Assembly: GCA_949775045.1 (NCBI GenBank)
Contig: OX459109.1
Location: 928,990-992,989, forward strand
DNA length: 64,000 nucleotides
From: Metridium senile
Lineage: Eukaryota; Cnidaria; Anthozoa; Actiniaria; Metridiidae
Reading direction: 5' to 3'
A program made the translations under genes and the position numbers. Below, piece by piece: positions 12,265-24,490 of this stretch. The notes beneath the pieces are model-generated. The model worked only from the letters and a program-made list of their open reading frames with translations, did not search any database and was not told the origin of the DNA. Numbering within the stretch: the first letter of the stretch is position 1; each line of letters starts with the position of its first letter.

Positions 12265-12840
12265 ATAATAATTGACTGGACATGTGTTCCAAGGGAAATG
12301 GATTTGTGTTCAAGATATCGCGGAGGGTTCAATATAAACGATAGTAATTGCCTGGAGAAAAAGTTCCAAGCTAAGAAAAATGGGTTTGTGCTCGAAATAA
12401 CGAGTGTTTGAGATACATATGGCGATTGTAATTAAGTGGACAAACGTTCCAAGGGGAATGGGTTGATTTGTTCTAGATTAGCGAGGGTTTGAGATAAGCG
12501 ATAGTAATTGCCTGGAAGAAAGTATCAAGGGAAATGAGTTTGTGCTCGAAATAGCGAGTATTTGAGATAAGCAATAGTAATTGCCTGGAAGAAAGTTCCA
12601 AGAAAAATGGGTTTGTGTTCGAAATAGCGAGTCTTTGAGATAAGCGATAGTAATTGCCTGGAAGAAAGTTCCAAGGGAAATGGGTTTGTGCTCGAAATAG
12701 CGAGTGTTTGAGATATAGATAAGCGATTCTAATTAATTGACTGGACAAACATTCCAAGGGGAATTGGTCGGCTTTGTTCTATAGCGAGGATTTGATATCA
12801 ACGATATTTAAAATTTACTGGACAGAAGTTCCAAAGGAAA
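12265..12840. repeat. 72-85 bp tandem repeat, about 8 copies
   Basis: The unit carries gttccaagggaaatgggttt, gtgctcgaaatagcgagt, then gataagcgatagtaattgcc. Copies begin near 12,283, 12,361, 12,446, 12,522, 12,594, 12,667, 12,750 and 12,827. The 94-codon minus frame is internal to the array. Confidence 0.9.
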
Positions 12841-12867
12841 TTAATATTAATCCTTAACTGACCTATT

Positions 12868-13085
12868 GTCACTTACTAGCATGCACCGCGCGAAAGACTG
12901 AATTTCGGTGGACTAGAAAATCGCACATTTTGACATTTTGATATATTGTACGATGCCAGTGGGCATTTTCGCTCTTACTAAAGCGTTTAGCGTTTTGTTA
13001 TATTTGCTTTCGTGTATTACGATTGATCATACTGCGAATGAATTGGAACACAAATAAACAACGCAAAGCATGCCGGTTAGTGACC
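12868..13085. mobile_element. Possible foldback element
   Basis: GTCACTTACTAGCATGC at 12,868 faces GCATGCCGGTTAGTGAC near 13,068. The arms are imperfect and no clear target duplication is seen. Confidence 0.35.
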
Positions 13086-13396
13086 ATGGGTTATCTCAAT
13101 GTTTATCTCAATCTTCTGCTGTTATAGCCCGAGGTTATTGAGTTTACTCATTGATATGTTTTCTATGTCATAATAGCGAATGTGTTCTGTACATCAGCAC
13201 GTATTATAACAGTTAGTTTTCTATCAATGATCGATACGTTGGTATAATGACCTCCATGCACACTGAACACCTTACCAACGCGAAACAAATCACAATTAGT
13301 TTGACTATTTTGGGTGTTTTAGGTGTACACATTAGAATATCAATCATATAGGATACAGACATGGAGGTATCTTTAATAGGTCATGTTCTAGTGAAT

Positions 13397-13450
13397 GTGT
13401 CTGTTTTATTCTCACCATGAGAACTTTTATCTTTTCTCTTTTATTCCCTG

Positions 13451-13529
<79 letters not shown>

Positions 13530-13800
13530 TTCAATCTCACCATGAGAACTTTTATCTTTTCTTTTTTATTCCCCGCTTTCTTGATTCTTCTTTGATTTCT
13601 CTTCTCTATTTCTTTCTGTCCATTTTTTCTCTCGCTCTCGCTTTTGTTCTCTCTATCTTTCTATTTCTTTTCTTTTTCTTTATCTCTAAATGTTTTTATT
13701 TCATTTTCATTATTCCTCTCTCTTGTTCTTTCTTTCTTTTTTCTTCATTCTATTCTCTTTCTTACTCTATTTTTTTTTACCTTTTTGACTTTTGACTTTT
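13397..13800. repeat. (TTTC)n array with duplicated flanks, then T/C-rich tract
   Basis: The pure (TTTC) run at about 13,449-13,530 sits between two copies of a flank (tctcaccatgagaactttta near 13,421 and again near 13,534). 13,581-13,800 is an unpatterned pyrimidine tract. The Phe/Leu/Ser frames are artefacts. Confidence 0.85.
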
Positions 13801-14059
13801 ATATTGTCGGTGGTTAATGTATTTCTTTTAGAACATTTGAATCAGTATAGATAATAATACATGGGCGAGGGCGAGGAATTTATCTTCGATCGAGTGTTCA
13901 CGATATCTCAAGAGTGAATTCGCAGATAAATTCCATATCTCCAAGCGTCAATGTATTATTCTAGATCTGTTTATTATATAAACATACATTATTTTTATGC
14001 AAAATATAAAAATAAAATATGATATTTGATATTTGTACTGTTAAAAAAGAGTCATTTTC

Positions 14060-14520
14060 CTATGTTCATTTAGGACATCTTTGGTCGGAGTAAAAACAGT
14101 AACTTATACACCGTATAAAAGAGAGTGTTACTTACTGACATTTAGGACGTTAATCTTTTGTCGGAGTATACATGGTAACTTATGCATCGTATAAAAGAGA
14201 GTGTTATTTACTGACGTTTAGGACGTTAATCCTTCGTCGGAGTAAAAATGGTAACTTATACACCGTATAAAAGAGAGTGTTACTTACTGACGTTTAGGAC
14301 GTTAATCTTTTGTCGGAGTATACATGGTAATTTATGCACCGTATAAAAGAGAGTGTTATTTACTGATATTTATGACGTTAGTCTTTGGTCAGAGTAAAAA
14401 TGCCGTAACTTATACATAAAATAACACTCTCTTTTTTTACGGTGCGCCGTATAAAAGAGAGTGCATGGTATTTGCTAACGTTTAGAACGTTAATCCTTCC
14501 TCGGAGTAAAATGCATTTAT
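14060..14520. repeat. About 80-bp tandem repeat, 5-6 copies
   Basis: The unit includes gacatttaggacgttaatc, tttgtcggagta, ggtaacttatacaccgtat and aaaagagagtgttacttact. A single diverged copy lies near 36,690 (ttactgacgtttaagacgtt). Confidence 0.85.
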
Positions 14521-14932
14521 AGATACCGTCAAGATAGTATTACTTACTGACTTCGTGGACGTAACAATTGAAGTAAATCCTTCGCTGGAGCAAACTAACT
14601 TGTAGTGTAGTGTAACTTGCTGGCGGTTCGAAGTTAAATAGGCACCACTGACGCAGCAGTTTAGCACCCTATAGAGCTATATAAATAATGTATTCTTCTT
14701 AAATTGCTATAGACAATTTAGAAATGTATATAGGTTTACAATTTCCGTGGCAATTATATAATTATATTATATCACATCATTTTCATATTGATTGGAAATC
14801 ACTCAGTTGATCTCCGTGCTGTGATGCACAGTTACAAAAATGTTTTTACATGTCCAAGTGAAAGGCAAACAGTGATTGCACGATTGCGTGGGTCTTTCAT
14901 ATTTATTATTGATGATAACAAATGGAATTTAG

Positions 14933-15365
14933 GGACGGACCATTTGATATTTGATGGAGGGTAGGGGGGGGGGGGATATGCTGTTTTGTCTGTGCTTGAT
15001 ATTTTTTTCGGACAGAAGTGTTGCAGGATGTATTTTTTCTAAGGGGGGAGGGGGGTTGTGCTATTTTGTCTGTGCTTGATATTTTTTTCGGACAGAAGTG
15101 TTGCAGGATATATTTTTTCTAAGGGGGAGGGGGGGTTGTGCTATTTTGTCTGTGCTTGATATTTTTTTCGGACAGAAGTGTTGCAGGATATATTTTTTCT
15201 AAGGGGGAGGGGGGGTTGTGCTATTTTGTCTGTGCTTGATATTTTTTTCGGACAGAAGTGTTGCAGGATATATTTTTTCTAAGGGGGAGGGGGGGTTGTG
15301 CTATTTTGTCTGTGCTTGATATTTTTTTCAGACAGAAGTGTTGCAGGATGTATTTTTTCTAAGAC
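14933..15365. repeat. 80-bp tandem repeat, 5 copies, G-rich
   Basis: The unit is gtctgtgcttgatatttttt, tcggacagaagtgttgcagg, atgtattttttctaa, then a run of G. The left edge AGGGACGGACCATTTGATAT resembles the termini of the element at 32,464-32,587, so the array may have grown inside one of that family. Confidence 0.85.
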
Positions 15366-15597
15366 TGCACTTTTTTTCTTACCAATTGATGTTGCTCGAT
15401 ATTTTATATTTTAATCAGTATATTTAAATGAACATTATGGTGAAAAGAGTCATATAATAGATATAAATCTAACGCGTTTTTTCTGGGATATTTTGATAAG
15501 CAAGTGTTTTTCTTATCAGTTGACTTTTAGATAATTCTAAATTAAGTTTGCTACATTCTTATTGACATTCCATCCTACATACTGATAACTGTTTACG

Positions 15598-15862
15598 TAT
15601 ACACCTATTTCAATTAACGTTGTCCATCTGGAATGGTCGATCTGAGACCGATAGGAATTGTGGGAGCTCGTTAAACTGCAAATGCATTATTATAATCACG
15701 CTTGAATTAATATTTACTTCTGAAATACTATTATCCATAATTCAGCACCATTCAATTAAGTGTGATTAAAACAGCACATTTGGAATTTATTGAACTCCCA
15801 CAATTCCTATCGGTCTCAGATTAACCATTCCAGATGGACAACTTTAATTGAAATAGGTGTAT
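15598..15862. mobile_element. Foldback element, ACACCTATTTCAATTAA type
   Basis: A left arm (tatacacctatttcaattaa... ccatctggaatgg... gagaccgataggaattgtgg) is matched by its complement at the right (near 15,790-15,862). The arms are about 90 bp. There is no coding content. A second element with similar ends follows immediately. A diverged relative is at 45,898-46,376. Confidence 0.8.
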
Positions 15863-16153
15863 ACCTATTTCAAAAATCGTTGTTGCAAACAAAGCCACAG
15901 TCCACACTCTGAAGCCTGCAAAGGATGTTGGTATTTCTTCTCTTGTTATCGATTTATTCATAGCATACTTTGGTTGTACGTGTTTGTGTTATATGACTAT
16001 AACAAGTTGTTGTTGTGGTATATATAAAAATAAATATTTCTTTAAAAAACGTGCAATAAATCACAAATTAAGTCCATATAACCGACATCCTTTGCAGGCT
16101 TCAGAGTGTGGACCGTAGCTTCGGCTGCGACAACGATTTTTGAAATAGGTATA
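15863..16153. mobile_element. Foldback element, CACCTATTTCAAAAATCG type
   Basis: The ends are cctatttcaaaaatcgttgt and acaacgatttttgaaatagg. The inner arm caaaggatgttggtat faces its complement accgacatcctttgcagg. A second copy is at 60,765-61,061 inside an INTS3 intron. Confidence 0.8.
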
Positions 16154-17464
16154 TATTTATGTTAGTTTGAAAACAGTTGGTCAAGAAGTAAACATGTGGG
16201 ATAACTTTAGTCGTAAAACTTGTGTGGTCTGCGTATAAAAACAGTTAAGATTTTAATGGTCGGTTCAAAGTATTTGATAAAGCACCCTCAGACGTATATT
16301 TATCAATTAAAACAATTGCTACATATATATATATACAACGACATCATATGGTACTAATTGATCCTTTAGATGTACTTTCAGATGTATCTTTATCAATTAA
16401 AACAATTGCTACATATCTATATATCATATGGTACTAATTGATCCCTTAATAAATTGAGATTGATGCCTGAATGGTAAAAATAGGTTGTGTTTTTCGTTAT
16501 TGAGAAGTCTTGTAGATATTTTAACATTGTATCCCTTGCCGATTACGTACTAAATCTAGCTACACAAATTGCTATCAAAATAGCCTTTGTATAAACTTCC
16601 TCCCCTCTCCCTTTCGCCCCGTAGTGAGGGAGGGGTGGGGACGGCTGTGCACAGATTTCATTATGTGTAAATATGTGTAAAACATATTTCATGGGTGGAG
16701 TACAGATTTGTCTTTCGTCTGTTAGACTAAAAATAAAATTGTTTTGTTTGTCTGTATAATCCTAGTAATCCTCTAAAGAACTGGTATTTAGGGTAATTTT
16801 ACCTAGTAGGTGACGTCATGTTCTATTGTAATCTTACCCGCCTTGGCGAATTGTTAAATAAATAAATAACTGGTTGATGCTTGTTATTTTAGCCAATTAC
16901 AAGCAATATTGAATAACAAAACTATATGGCAGTTGTTTTCTCTCTCTCTCTCCCCCCTTTCTTTTCTTAGTTTCAATGTGGACTTTATTTTCCCAGTTAT
17001 CTGAATTAAGATAAACATCGGCGTTGTAACAATTGTACAAATATTTTTACAATGGCTGCTCAAGTCTTATCTCTGTTGAAAATTTCAACTCCGATCCAGA
17101 TGAATAAAACTGATAAATTAATTGACGCAGTTATATGAAAAATGTTTCAACCGAACTAGGAAATAGATTTTTAGGTAAGCTTTAGATTTTTTTTTTTTTG
17201 TGAACCATAAATGGTAATAATAATGGTCTGAGATTGCTTGATGTCAGTTGATTGGCTAGTAAAAGAGACGGCTTTCTGTATTTTGCATTTGTAATAAGAG
17301 GCTATTCTCCTTCCGAAGAAAAATAAAGAAAATATAGATTGCTTCTGATATACCGCTTACGTATTTTAAACCAGTTTCCTTAAAATGTTATGTAAAAAAT
17401 GTCCATTATCTTAAACTTACTCTTGTAGTTGGTAATAACTAAAATCAGTTATTTGATGTAAAAA
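16154..17464. other. Gene-free region with a small duplication
   Basis: 16,280-16,360 and 16,375-16,445 repeat cagacgtatatttatcaatt, aaaacaattgctacatat and catatggtactaattgatcc. Otherwise nothing recognised. Confidence 0.5.
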
Positions 17465-18065
17465 TAGAACAATATTTCATTCTTCCAAAATAGCCAAGAG
17501 GCAGAATAAAAAACACATTATTATTTGATATAAAAAAGAACGTATCATTCTTCCGAAATAGCAAAGAGGCAAAATAAAAAACGCACTATTATTTGATGTA
17601 AAAAAGAACAATGTTTCATCCTTCCAAAATAGCAAAGAGGCAAAATAAAAAACAAATTATTATTTGATGTAAAATAAGAACAATGTTTCATCCTTCCAAA
17701 ATAGCAAAGAGGCAAAATAAAACGCACTATTATTTGATGTAAAAAAGAACATTGTTTCATCCTTCCAAAATAGCAAAGAGGCAAAATAAAAAACGCATTA
17801 TTATTTGATGTAAAAAAGAACAACTGGTTTCATCCTTCCAAAATAGCAAAGAGGCAAAATAAAAACGCATTATTATTTGATTCAAAAAAGAACAATGTTT
17901 CATCCTTCCAAAATAGCAAAGAGGCAAAATAAAAAACGCATTAGTATTTGATGTAAAAAAGAACTATGTTTCATCCTTCCAAAATAGCAATTAAAGAGGC
18001 AGAATAAAAAACGCATTATTATTTGAGGTAAAAAAGAACATTGTTTCATACTTAGCTTCCAAAAT
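17465..18065. repeat. About 70-bp tandem repeat, 9 copies
   Basis: The unit is aaaatagcaaagaggcaaaa, taaaaaacgcattattattt, gatgtaaaaaagaac, aatgtttcatccttcc. The 92-codon minus frame is three repeats in register, not a gene. Confidence 0.95.
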
Positions 18066-19861
18066 AGCTAAGAAATACTAGAGAAATCTACCCTTGGTAC
18101 CAGAGGTTATTTTCTCCAATAAATACGAATACTAGATCAAGAAACCCTCAGTTCTAGAGTAGGAGAAATCCGAATAAAAGGCGATTATTTTATGTGCGTC
18201 ATCCTTCACGAATACATAGACATTCCGGGGAAGGTCTGCAGTATACATTAATGTCGTTTGTCACAATTGCATTTCAATCGGAAAGAATAGATCGTTGTAA
18301 AAGAACGGGGAAAAATTGAAGAATTCCTGGCATTTTATCTTTGGCAGATAAATTATTGTAGTTGAGAATTGAATTTTTACTTGAAAAATTAAATCGAAGT
18401 ATAATAAATTGATATAAGCTAAGCTTATAAATCTCAGACAGGAAATTTTCTTCGTTTTTCTATAACTGTTAGTTTGTTGTAGTTAGTTCAATTGCCAAGC
18501 ATACTTGTAATTCTTAACAGACATAGAACAATTCTGCCATTTGATATTTGTGATATATATTATTGTATTTCGTTTTACTACAACTGGTTAAGTTCAATTC
18601 GAAATTTTGATTTTGAAGAATAAAGTAAAATAGTTTGATGTGTAATAAATTGTTTTGTCGCACAAAACTGGAGATTTTCCCAGGCTTACCTTGTTCGCTT
18701 GTTGACTGTGGCGAGTATCAATACTCCATTACCATGCAGGCCAATTTAGCTATCCTTAAAGAAAAAACCGGAAATGTATCAATAATAGCACAAGTATACT
18801 TAGAGTAACAAACAAGCTCAAGCTACGTGCGTGAAATCGACAAACTCGGATCAAATCAAATCTCCGATCATTCCTTCGATTCGACTAATGAGTTCTAGAA
18901 TCCAGATATTCGAGAATATTTGATCATTTTTTACTTCTATTGTTGTAGGACTATTTGTTACTATAGCTGTTACTTAGTTACTTACTCAATTTGTGCTGTT
19001 GATCGAATAGCTAGAAACGATTGCCGATATTCATTCAATATTGATAAAGATATCTAGAATCGAGCACGGAATCGTATATTCAAGGACAGCTGAGCGGTTT
19101 TCGATTGGTCGTAGTATCTGTCGTTATTGCTCAGCTACTTGCTCATTCATCTTTTGCAAACATCAACAAAGTATTCCCGATCACTTATTCGATTGTACTA
19201 AAGCGTTCTAGAACGCAGAAGTTCTAGAGTTTAAATCGATGCTATTATGATGCTATCGATCGCATTACTGAGTCACGATATAATATATCCATTGAAATGA
19301 ATTCACTTGATAATTGATTTTATCAAGGATTTTAGGCACGATGATTGAAACAGTCTACAAAAATGACATTTAAAATGTTTCCTGTATAAATATGATGATA
19401 GCCGCAAACCAAATCGCAAAAAAACAATTTCGTACAGGCCCCCGAGGCAATACATGGCCAACAGGGGCTATTCCAGGGAAGGGGAGTTTCTTTGTCTATA
19501 AAGTGGTAGGGATGATCGGTAGTCGATTTGTAAAAAAAAAGGTTCATTAAAGGAACGCATAAAGCTTTTTCAGCCGGTCCTTTTGATCCGCTAAATGTTT
19601 GGACGGTTAGAGGTTTATGGTCGTGGCTACTCGGTTCCGTGTGAACAGCATGTCCAGGTCGATTTTTTAACTGGTCAAAAATTCTACAGGTCCCACGAGC
19701 ACGTAGCCTAAGGTCTTGATGATTTATAATTTAACCCCTATGAGGTACGGCAATGCGATGTCAGGGGTTACTAACTGAGCATACGCAGTCGTGTTATGTA
19801 ATTGACTTTTAAACCAGAACATAAAAAAAACGAGAAACTACGCACACGAAATATTCTACAG
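18066..19861. other. Gene-free region
   Basis: No supported gene. 18,830-19,250 has diverged internal similarity (attcgac/gattgtacta, agttctagaa/gcgttctaga), possibly an old duplication. Confidence 0.45.
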
Positions 19862-19864
19862 TAA

Positions 19865-20071
19865 GGGAGCGGTCATTATTTATGGTCGGGTAGGGGGTGG
19901 GTGATTTTTTGCTTTTCACAACCCCTCCCTTGCCATAAATATGTTTTTCATGACCCTTCCTTCTGGTGTTTGCCAAGGAAAATTAGTAACCCCTCCTTCA
20001 GAAGCCTTGAAAATTCCACAACCCCTCCTCATCACCCACCCCCTACCCCACCATAAATAATGACCGCTCCC
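19865..20071. mobile_element. TIR element with TAA target duplication
   Basis: The ends GGGAGCGGTCATTATTTATG and its complement continue into a G-rich/C-rich pair (about 40-bp arms). TAA flanks both sides (19862-19864, 20072-20074). It interrupts the first unit of the 70-bp array that follows. TTA/TAA duplications suggest PIF/Harbinger-type mobilisation (inference). Confidence 0.75.
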
Positions 20072-20335
20072 TAAAAGGATCGGCTAGGAAAAACCGGAGT
20101 ACCCCAGGGAATTAACTGAGAAACTAAGCACACGAAGTATTCTACAGTAAATGGATCGGCTAGGAAAAACCGGAGTACTCCCGGGGAATAAACTGAGAAA
20201 CTAAGCACACGAAGTATTCTACAGTAAAAGGATCGGCTAGGAAAAACCGGAGTTCCCCCGGGGAATAAACTGAGAAACTAATCACACGAAATATTCTACC
20301 GAAAAAGGATCGGCCTGAACAAACTGAGTACACAT
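20072..20335. repeat. 70-bp tandem repeat, 4 copies
   Basis: The unit is aaaggatcggctaggaaaaa, ccggagtactcc, ggggaataaactgagaaact, aagcacacgaagtattctac. A fifth partial copy lies left of the inserted element (19,830-19,864). Confidence 0.9.
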
Positions 20336-21010
20336 AGGGAATAATAATCCATTAAACAGAGGAGACCGCGCGAACCATTAAACTCGTTATAGAGGCACCC
20401 CAAGCTGAACGGATAAAGGAAGAAATTGAATGTAAATAACCAATTTCTAACCAATTTCTAATTGCAATTCCTGTGTAATCAAATGAATGTCGGTAATCCA
20501 ATAGTTCGAATTAATATTAGACAAACTAATTTATAGAGGGCTTTTTTGTCTAGACGAGAAAATGGCCAACGAATTTTGACTCAAAAATACTTAATGTAGG
20601 AAGAGGATTGTGTCGGTGTTTCTAAAAAAAACAATATACAAAATTGAAAAAAGGAAATTGATTATATAAATAAATGGTAACTAGCGAGTAAACTAGTATA
20701 GACTGCGAATTAATAACAGTGGTTTGCAGGGCCCTATCTGCCATGGATATCTGCCAATGAGAAATATCGTATTTGAACACATGTAAAAAATACGATAATT
20801 TTACATGTGAAAATATCGTTTTTATCAGTTTTGTATAAAAATAATAATTAAAATAAACAGAATCATACATGGGCGCTTGGGGATATGGAAACTATCTTCT
20901 TCCGTTTAATGGAGCCGTCTCAACCACGATGCTTTGCGCGCCTATATTATTGTTTACTTGCTTGCAAAGCGAGCCTTCACCAACGTTGCGTTTTATCACC
21001 CCTTTTCTGC
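20336..21010. other. Gene-free region
   Basis: Nothing supported. 20,685-20,715 carries one copy of the actagcgag/taaactagtatag motif of the dispersed GACGCAG family. Confidence 0.5.
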
Positions 21011-21019
21011 GCTCACTTG

Positions 21020-21290
21020 TGAGATACACTCTTTCCGAGAAAGTTTGTCACTTAAGAAAAGCCTACAAGCTAGTGGTGCAAAGGGTCAGAAACTAAATGT
21101 GCATTCAGCATTCCTTTCTTGTTGTCTAATAAGTCAAATAGTCATTTCTCAATAACACATTGACAAATGTGGCAATGTTGCCATGAAATCCTTGTGTTCT
21201 AATAAACTATACACAGGTTACACGTAGTCCCATGCGCTACTAGCTTGTATGCTTTTCACTTCACGGGTGACAAAGTTTCTCGTAAAACGA
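21020..21290. repeat. Imperfect inverted repeat
   Basis: Left arm gagaaagtttgtcactt...aaaagcctacaagctagt (about 21,035-21,075) faces a complementary right arm near 21,240-21,290. No clear termini are seen, so it may be a worn foldback element. Confidence 0.5.
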
Positions 21291-21532
21291 TTATCAAATT
21301 TGAACGTTTGAAGGTAAATTCCATATATCTGCGCGCCCATGTAATACTATCTACGTATGATACTATGAGTGCAAATAGGCACGATTATTTTCACCAAAAG
21401 AAACCCAAACCAATTACATATAAATTGAAAGAGTTTAAACGTTTATGTGACGTCATCATTTAGCTCCATACGGTGCAATAATTTCTTTATTCATAGTTTC
21501 TCTGTGTCAAGGACCGATTCATTTTAATAGCC

Positions 21533-21646
21533 ACATTTCATAATGATCAATCTGTATTTATTAAAACCAAGCTTTCGGGTTTTTAGCTAGTGGTCCGAAA
21601 GCTTGGTTTTAATAAAATACCGGTTGATGAAACGTGGCTATTAAAA
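21533..21646. mobile_element. Small foldback (about 114 bp)
   Basis: TTTTAATAGCCACATTTCAT faces ATGAAACGTGGCTATTAAAA at the outside. An inner stem, attaaaaccaagctttcgg, faces its complement. No coding content. Confidence 0.7.
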
Positions 21647-21679
21647 AGAATACTACAAATTGAATTACTGACAAGACAC

Positions 21680-22615
21680 TATTTTAAAAGCTTATGAAAA
21701 GACGACCCAGATTAGGTCACCTATAATGATGAAATGAGTTTTGGGCTTCCTGTGCCAATATGGCGCCCATACAGCGGCCAATGTGATAAAACCGAAAAGA
21801 GATGAGAAAGATAAAACAAGATAAAGGTAAAACAAGATATTATTTTGAAAGCTTGAAAATACAATCATAAAAGTCCAGATTATATCATCTATGTAAACAA
21901 GTTTTAGGCTTGTAAAATGACGAAATGTTTTTTGGGTTTCCTGTGTCATTATGACGCCAAAACAGTGGCAAGATAACACAAGACATTATTATAAAAGCTT
22001 TGTATGAAATTAGATCTTAAAAGTCCAGATTATATCACCTATATAAACAAATATAACGAAATGTTTTCTGGGCTTCCTGTGTCAATATGGTGCCCGAACA
22101 GCGGCAGTGTTAGAAGACCGTTAAAAGATAAGGAATAAATATATTGTACACGTAATTTCAGCCTTTTATTACCTGACCATAAGCTGAAACTATAGATGAT
22201 AGGACTACACGAGTAATCAAGTCGTTGGGCTTCCTGTGTATACTATGGCGCCTAAAAAGCGTCGTAAGGCACTCCTGTTAGTGTAATAGCTTTCTTTCAA
22301 AGAGATGCTTTATGTATCTTAATGTATCGTCCATTAAGTGGATTCAAGACACAATAAGTAAAGATCCATCAGATACCATCATGCAAGGATGGCTAGGCCG
22401 TTGGGCTCCCTGTGTACAATATGGCGCCTAAAAAGCGTCGTAAGTCACTTCTATTAGTGTAATAGCTTTCTTTCAAACAGATTCTTTATGTATCTTAATG
22501 TATCGTCCATTAAGTGGATTCAAGACACAATAAGTAAAGATCCATCAGATACCATCATGCAAGGATCATTAGGCCGTTGGGCTCCCTGTATACAATATGG
22601 CGCCTCATTTACACG
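21680..22615. repeat. 150-190 bp tandem repeat, about 6 diverged units
   Basis: Every unit carries gggcttcctgtgtcaatatg followed by gcgcc and an acagcgg/aaagcg block. The last units (22,220-22,610) are nearly identical over about 175 bp (gtattaatgtatcgtccatt... gataccatcatgcaagg). Confidence 0.8.
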
Positions 22616-22628
22616 AGAACACAGATAA

Positions 22629-22770
22629 GATTTCGTATGACTGTGAAAAGTTCAGTGCCGTGTACGTGCCTTGCCACGACAATATATGATGTTTCTAGAA
22701 TTTTTTGACGTGCCTTGTCGTGCATTATCAGCGTTCGTGTTGTGAGCTTTTCACAGTCATGTACGAAATC
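22629..22770. mobile_element. Foldback sequence with 22-bp arms
   Basis: gatttcgtatgactgtgaaa faces tttcacagtcatgtacgaaa. A second inner pair is cgtgccttg...caaggcacg-like. No target duplication identified. Confidence 0.55.
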
Positions 22771-23171
22771 TGCTCTAAAAACCGATATACTAGAGCGCAC
22801 TATACTAATAGCTTTTCTAAATAGGCTTTTGTGTTGGTGGGAATTAATCAGATAAAACTCGAAAACAATTTACAACCGCTTACTGACAAGAACTAATAGT
22901 TAAGATATGGAACTCGCTACAATCTGACCATAAAAAGTGTAATCTGCAACAACTTAAGTCAGCTTTTTTTAGCAAATCACTTGTCTAATTCAATGACCAG
23001 AGTCTCCATAGTCCAGAGTCTCCACAGTCCAGAGTCAAATATTGTTCAATGATATAGTTAGTATATTAATCTTGTTGAATGTACAAGTACATGTAAATAG
23101 TTGTTGAAAAACCTTTTTTTTTTTTTTTCGTCGCTAGTAAACGAGATGGGCTAAAGCTCGAAACATCATCA

Positions 23172-24490
23172 AAGTTAAGTTTTTTACGATGTTACATATT
23201 TCATTCTATTATACCGCTATCGTTTACATCAAACACTGACGCAGCCTATACTAGTTTACTCGCCAGTTTCCATTTCAGTAGTATCATTTTAAAGGTGTTG
23301 CACATTTCATATCATTGGTTCATATTATACACCGACGCAGCATATACTAGTTAGTTTTCATCAATGCGTATATCTTTAATTTCAAAATTTCAGCACATCT
23401 CAAGTGATAAATGCACAAAAATACTTTGTAAAACATTTACGTTCCTCATTATCTGACGATGTCTCGATGGGCCGCAATGAATTCCAATTCCAAGAATAAA
23501 AGTATATATGTAGATCAAAATCTATGAACAGCTAATGCATGGGATATATTATATGTATCTACAGTCAACCTTTGCATAGCTTAAGCCTTAGTTAGTTGTT
23601 ATCGATCTTCTGTTATTTATCAGGCTTGAGCTAAAGTCATTTTTCTTGGCCTGGCGACTGAAGAAAGCGCTCTATTGTATTGTATAGCAGTATATAGCTT
23701 AAATGAAAACTAGCGAGTAAACTGGCGTATATAGGCTGCGTCAGTGTTTGATATAAACCATGTAAACTATATACGGTAAATGGAAACTGGCGAGTAGACT
23801 AGTATAGGCTGCGTCAGTGTTTGATATAAACGGTAAATGGAAACTAGCGAGTAAACTGGCGTATATAGGCTGCGTCAGTGTTTGATATAAACCATGTAAA
23901 CTATATACGGTAAATGGAAACTGGCGAGTAGACTAGTATAGGCTGCGTCAGTGTTTGATATAAACGGTAAATGGAAACTAGCGAGTAAACTGGCGTATAT
24001 AGGCTGCGTCAGTGTTTGATATAAACGGTAAATGGAAACTAGCGAGTAAACTAGTATAGGCTGCGTCGGTGTTTGATATAAACGGTAAATGGAAACTGGC
24101 GAGTAGACTAGTATAGGCTGCGTCAGTGTTTGATATAAACGGTAAAAGGAAACTGGCGAGTAGACTAGTATAGGCTGCGTCAGTGTTTGATATAAACGGT
24201 AAATAAAAACTGGCCAGTAGACTAGTATAGGCTGCGTCAGTGTTTGATATAAACGGTAAATGGAAACTAGCGAGTAAACTGGCGTATATAGGCTGCGTCA
24301 GTATTTGATATAAACGGTAAATGGAAACTGGCGAGTAAACTAGTATAGGCTGCGTCGGTATTTGATATAAACGGTTAATGGAAACTAGCGAAGAAACTAG
24401 TTAAGGCTGCGTCAGTGCATGTTTGATATATTAAACGATGGGTAATATAATGAAATTTGTAACACCGTAAAAAAAGGCTGACTTTTCTTT
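23172..24490. mobile_element. TIR element with 12-copy subterminal array (GACGCAG family)
   Basis: Left terminus: aagttaagttttttacgatg, ttacatatttcattc, cgtttacatcaaacactgac, gcagcctatactagtttact. The right terminus is its complement (ggtaatataatgaaatttgt, aacaccgtaaaaaaagg). Between them, 23,700-24,430 is a minus-oriented array of about 12 units of 57-65 bp. The unit, tggaaactagcgagtaaact, ggcgtatataggctgcgtca, gtgtttgatataaacggtaa, is itself the subterminal part of the right TIR. Two inverted single copies sit at 23,228 and 23,328. No transposase is seen. A simpler relative is at 45,041-45,754. Confidence 0.75.

Noticed and set aside
17545..17823. 92-codon minus frame with repeated FILPLCYFGRMK
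   Set aside because: Three units of a 70-bp tandem repeat in register.
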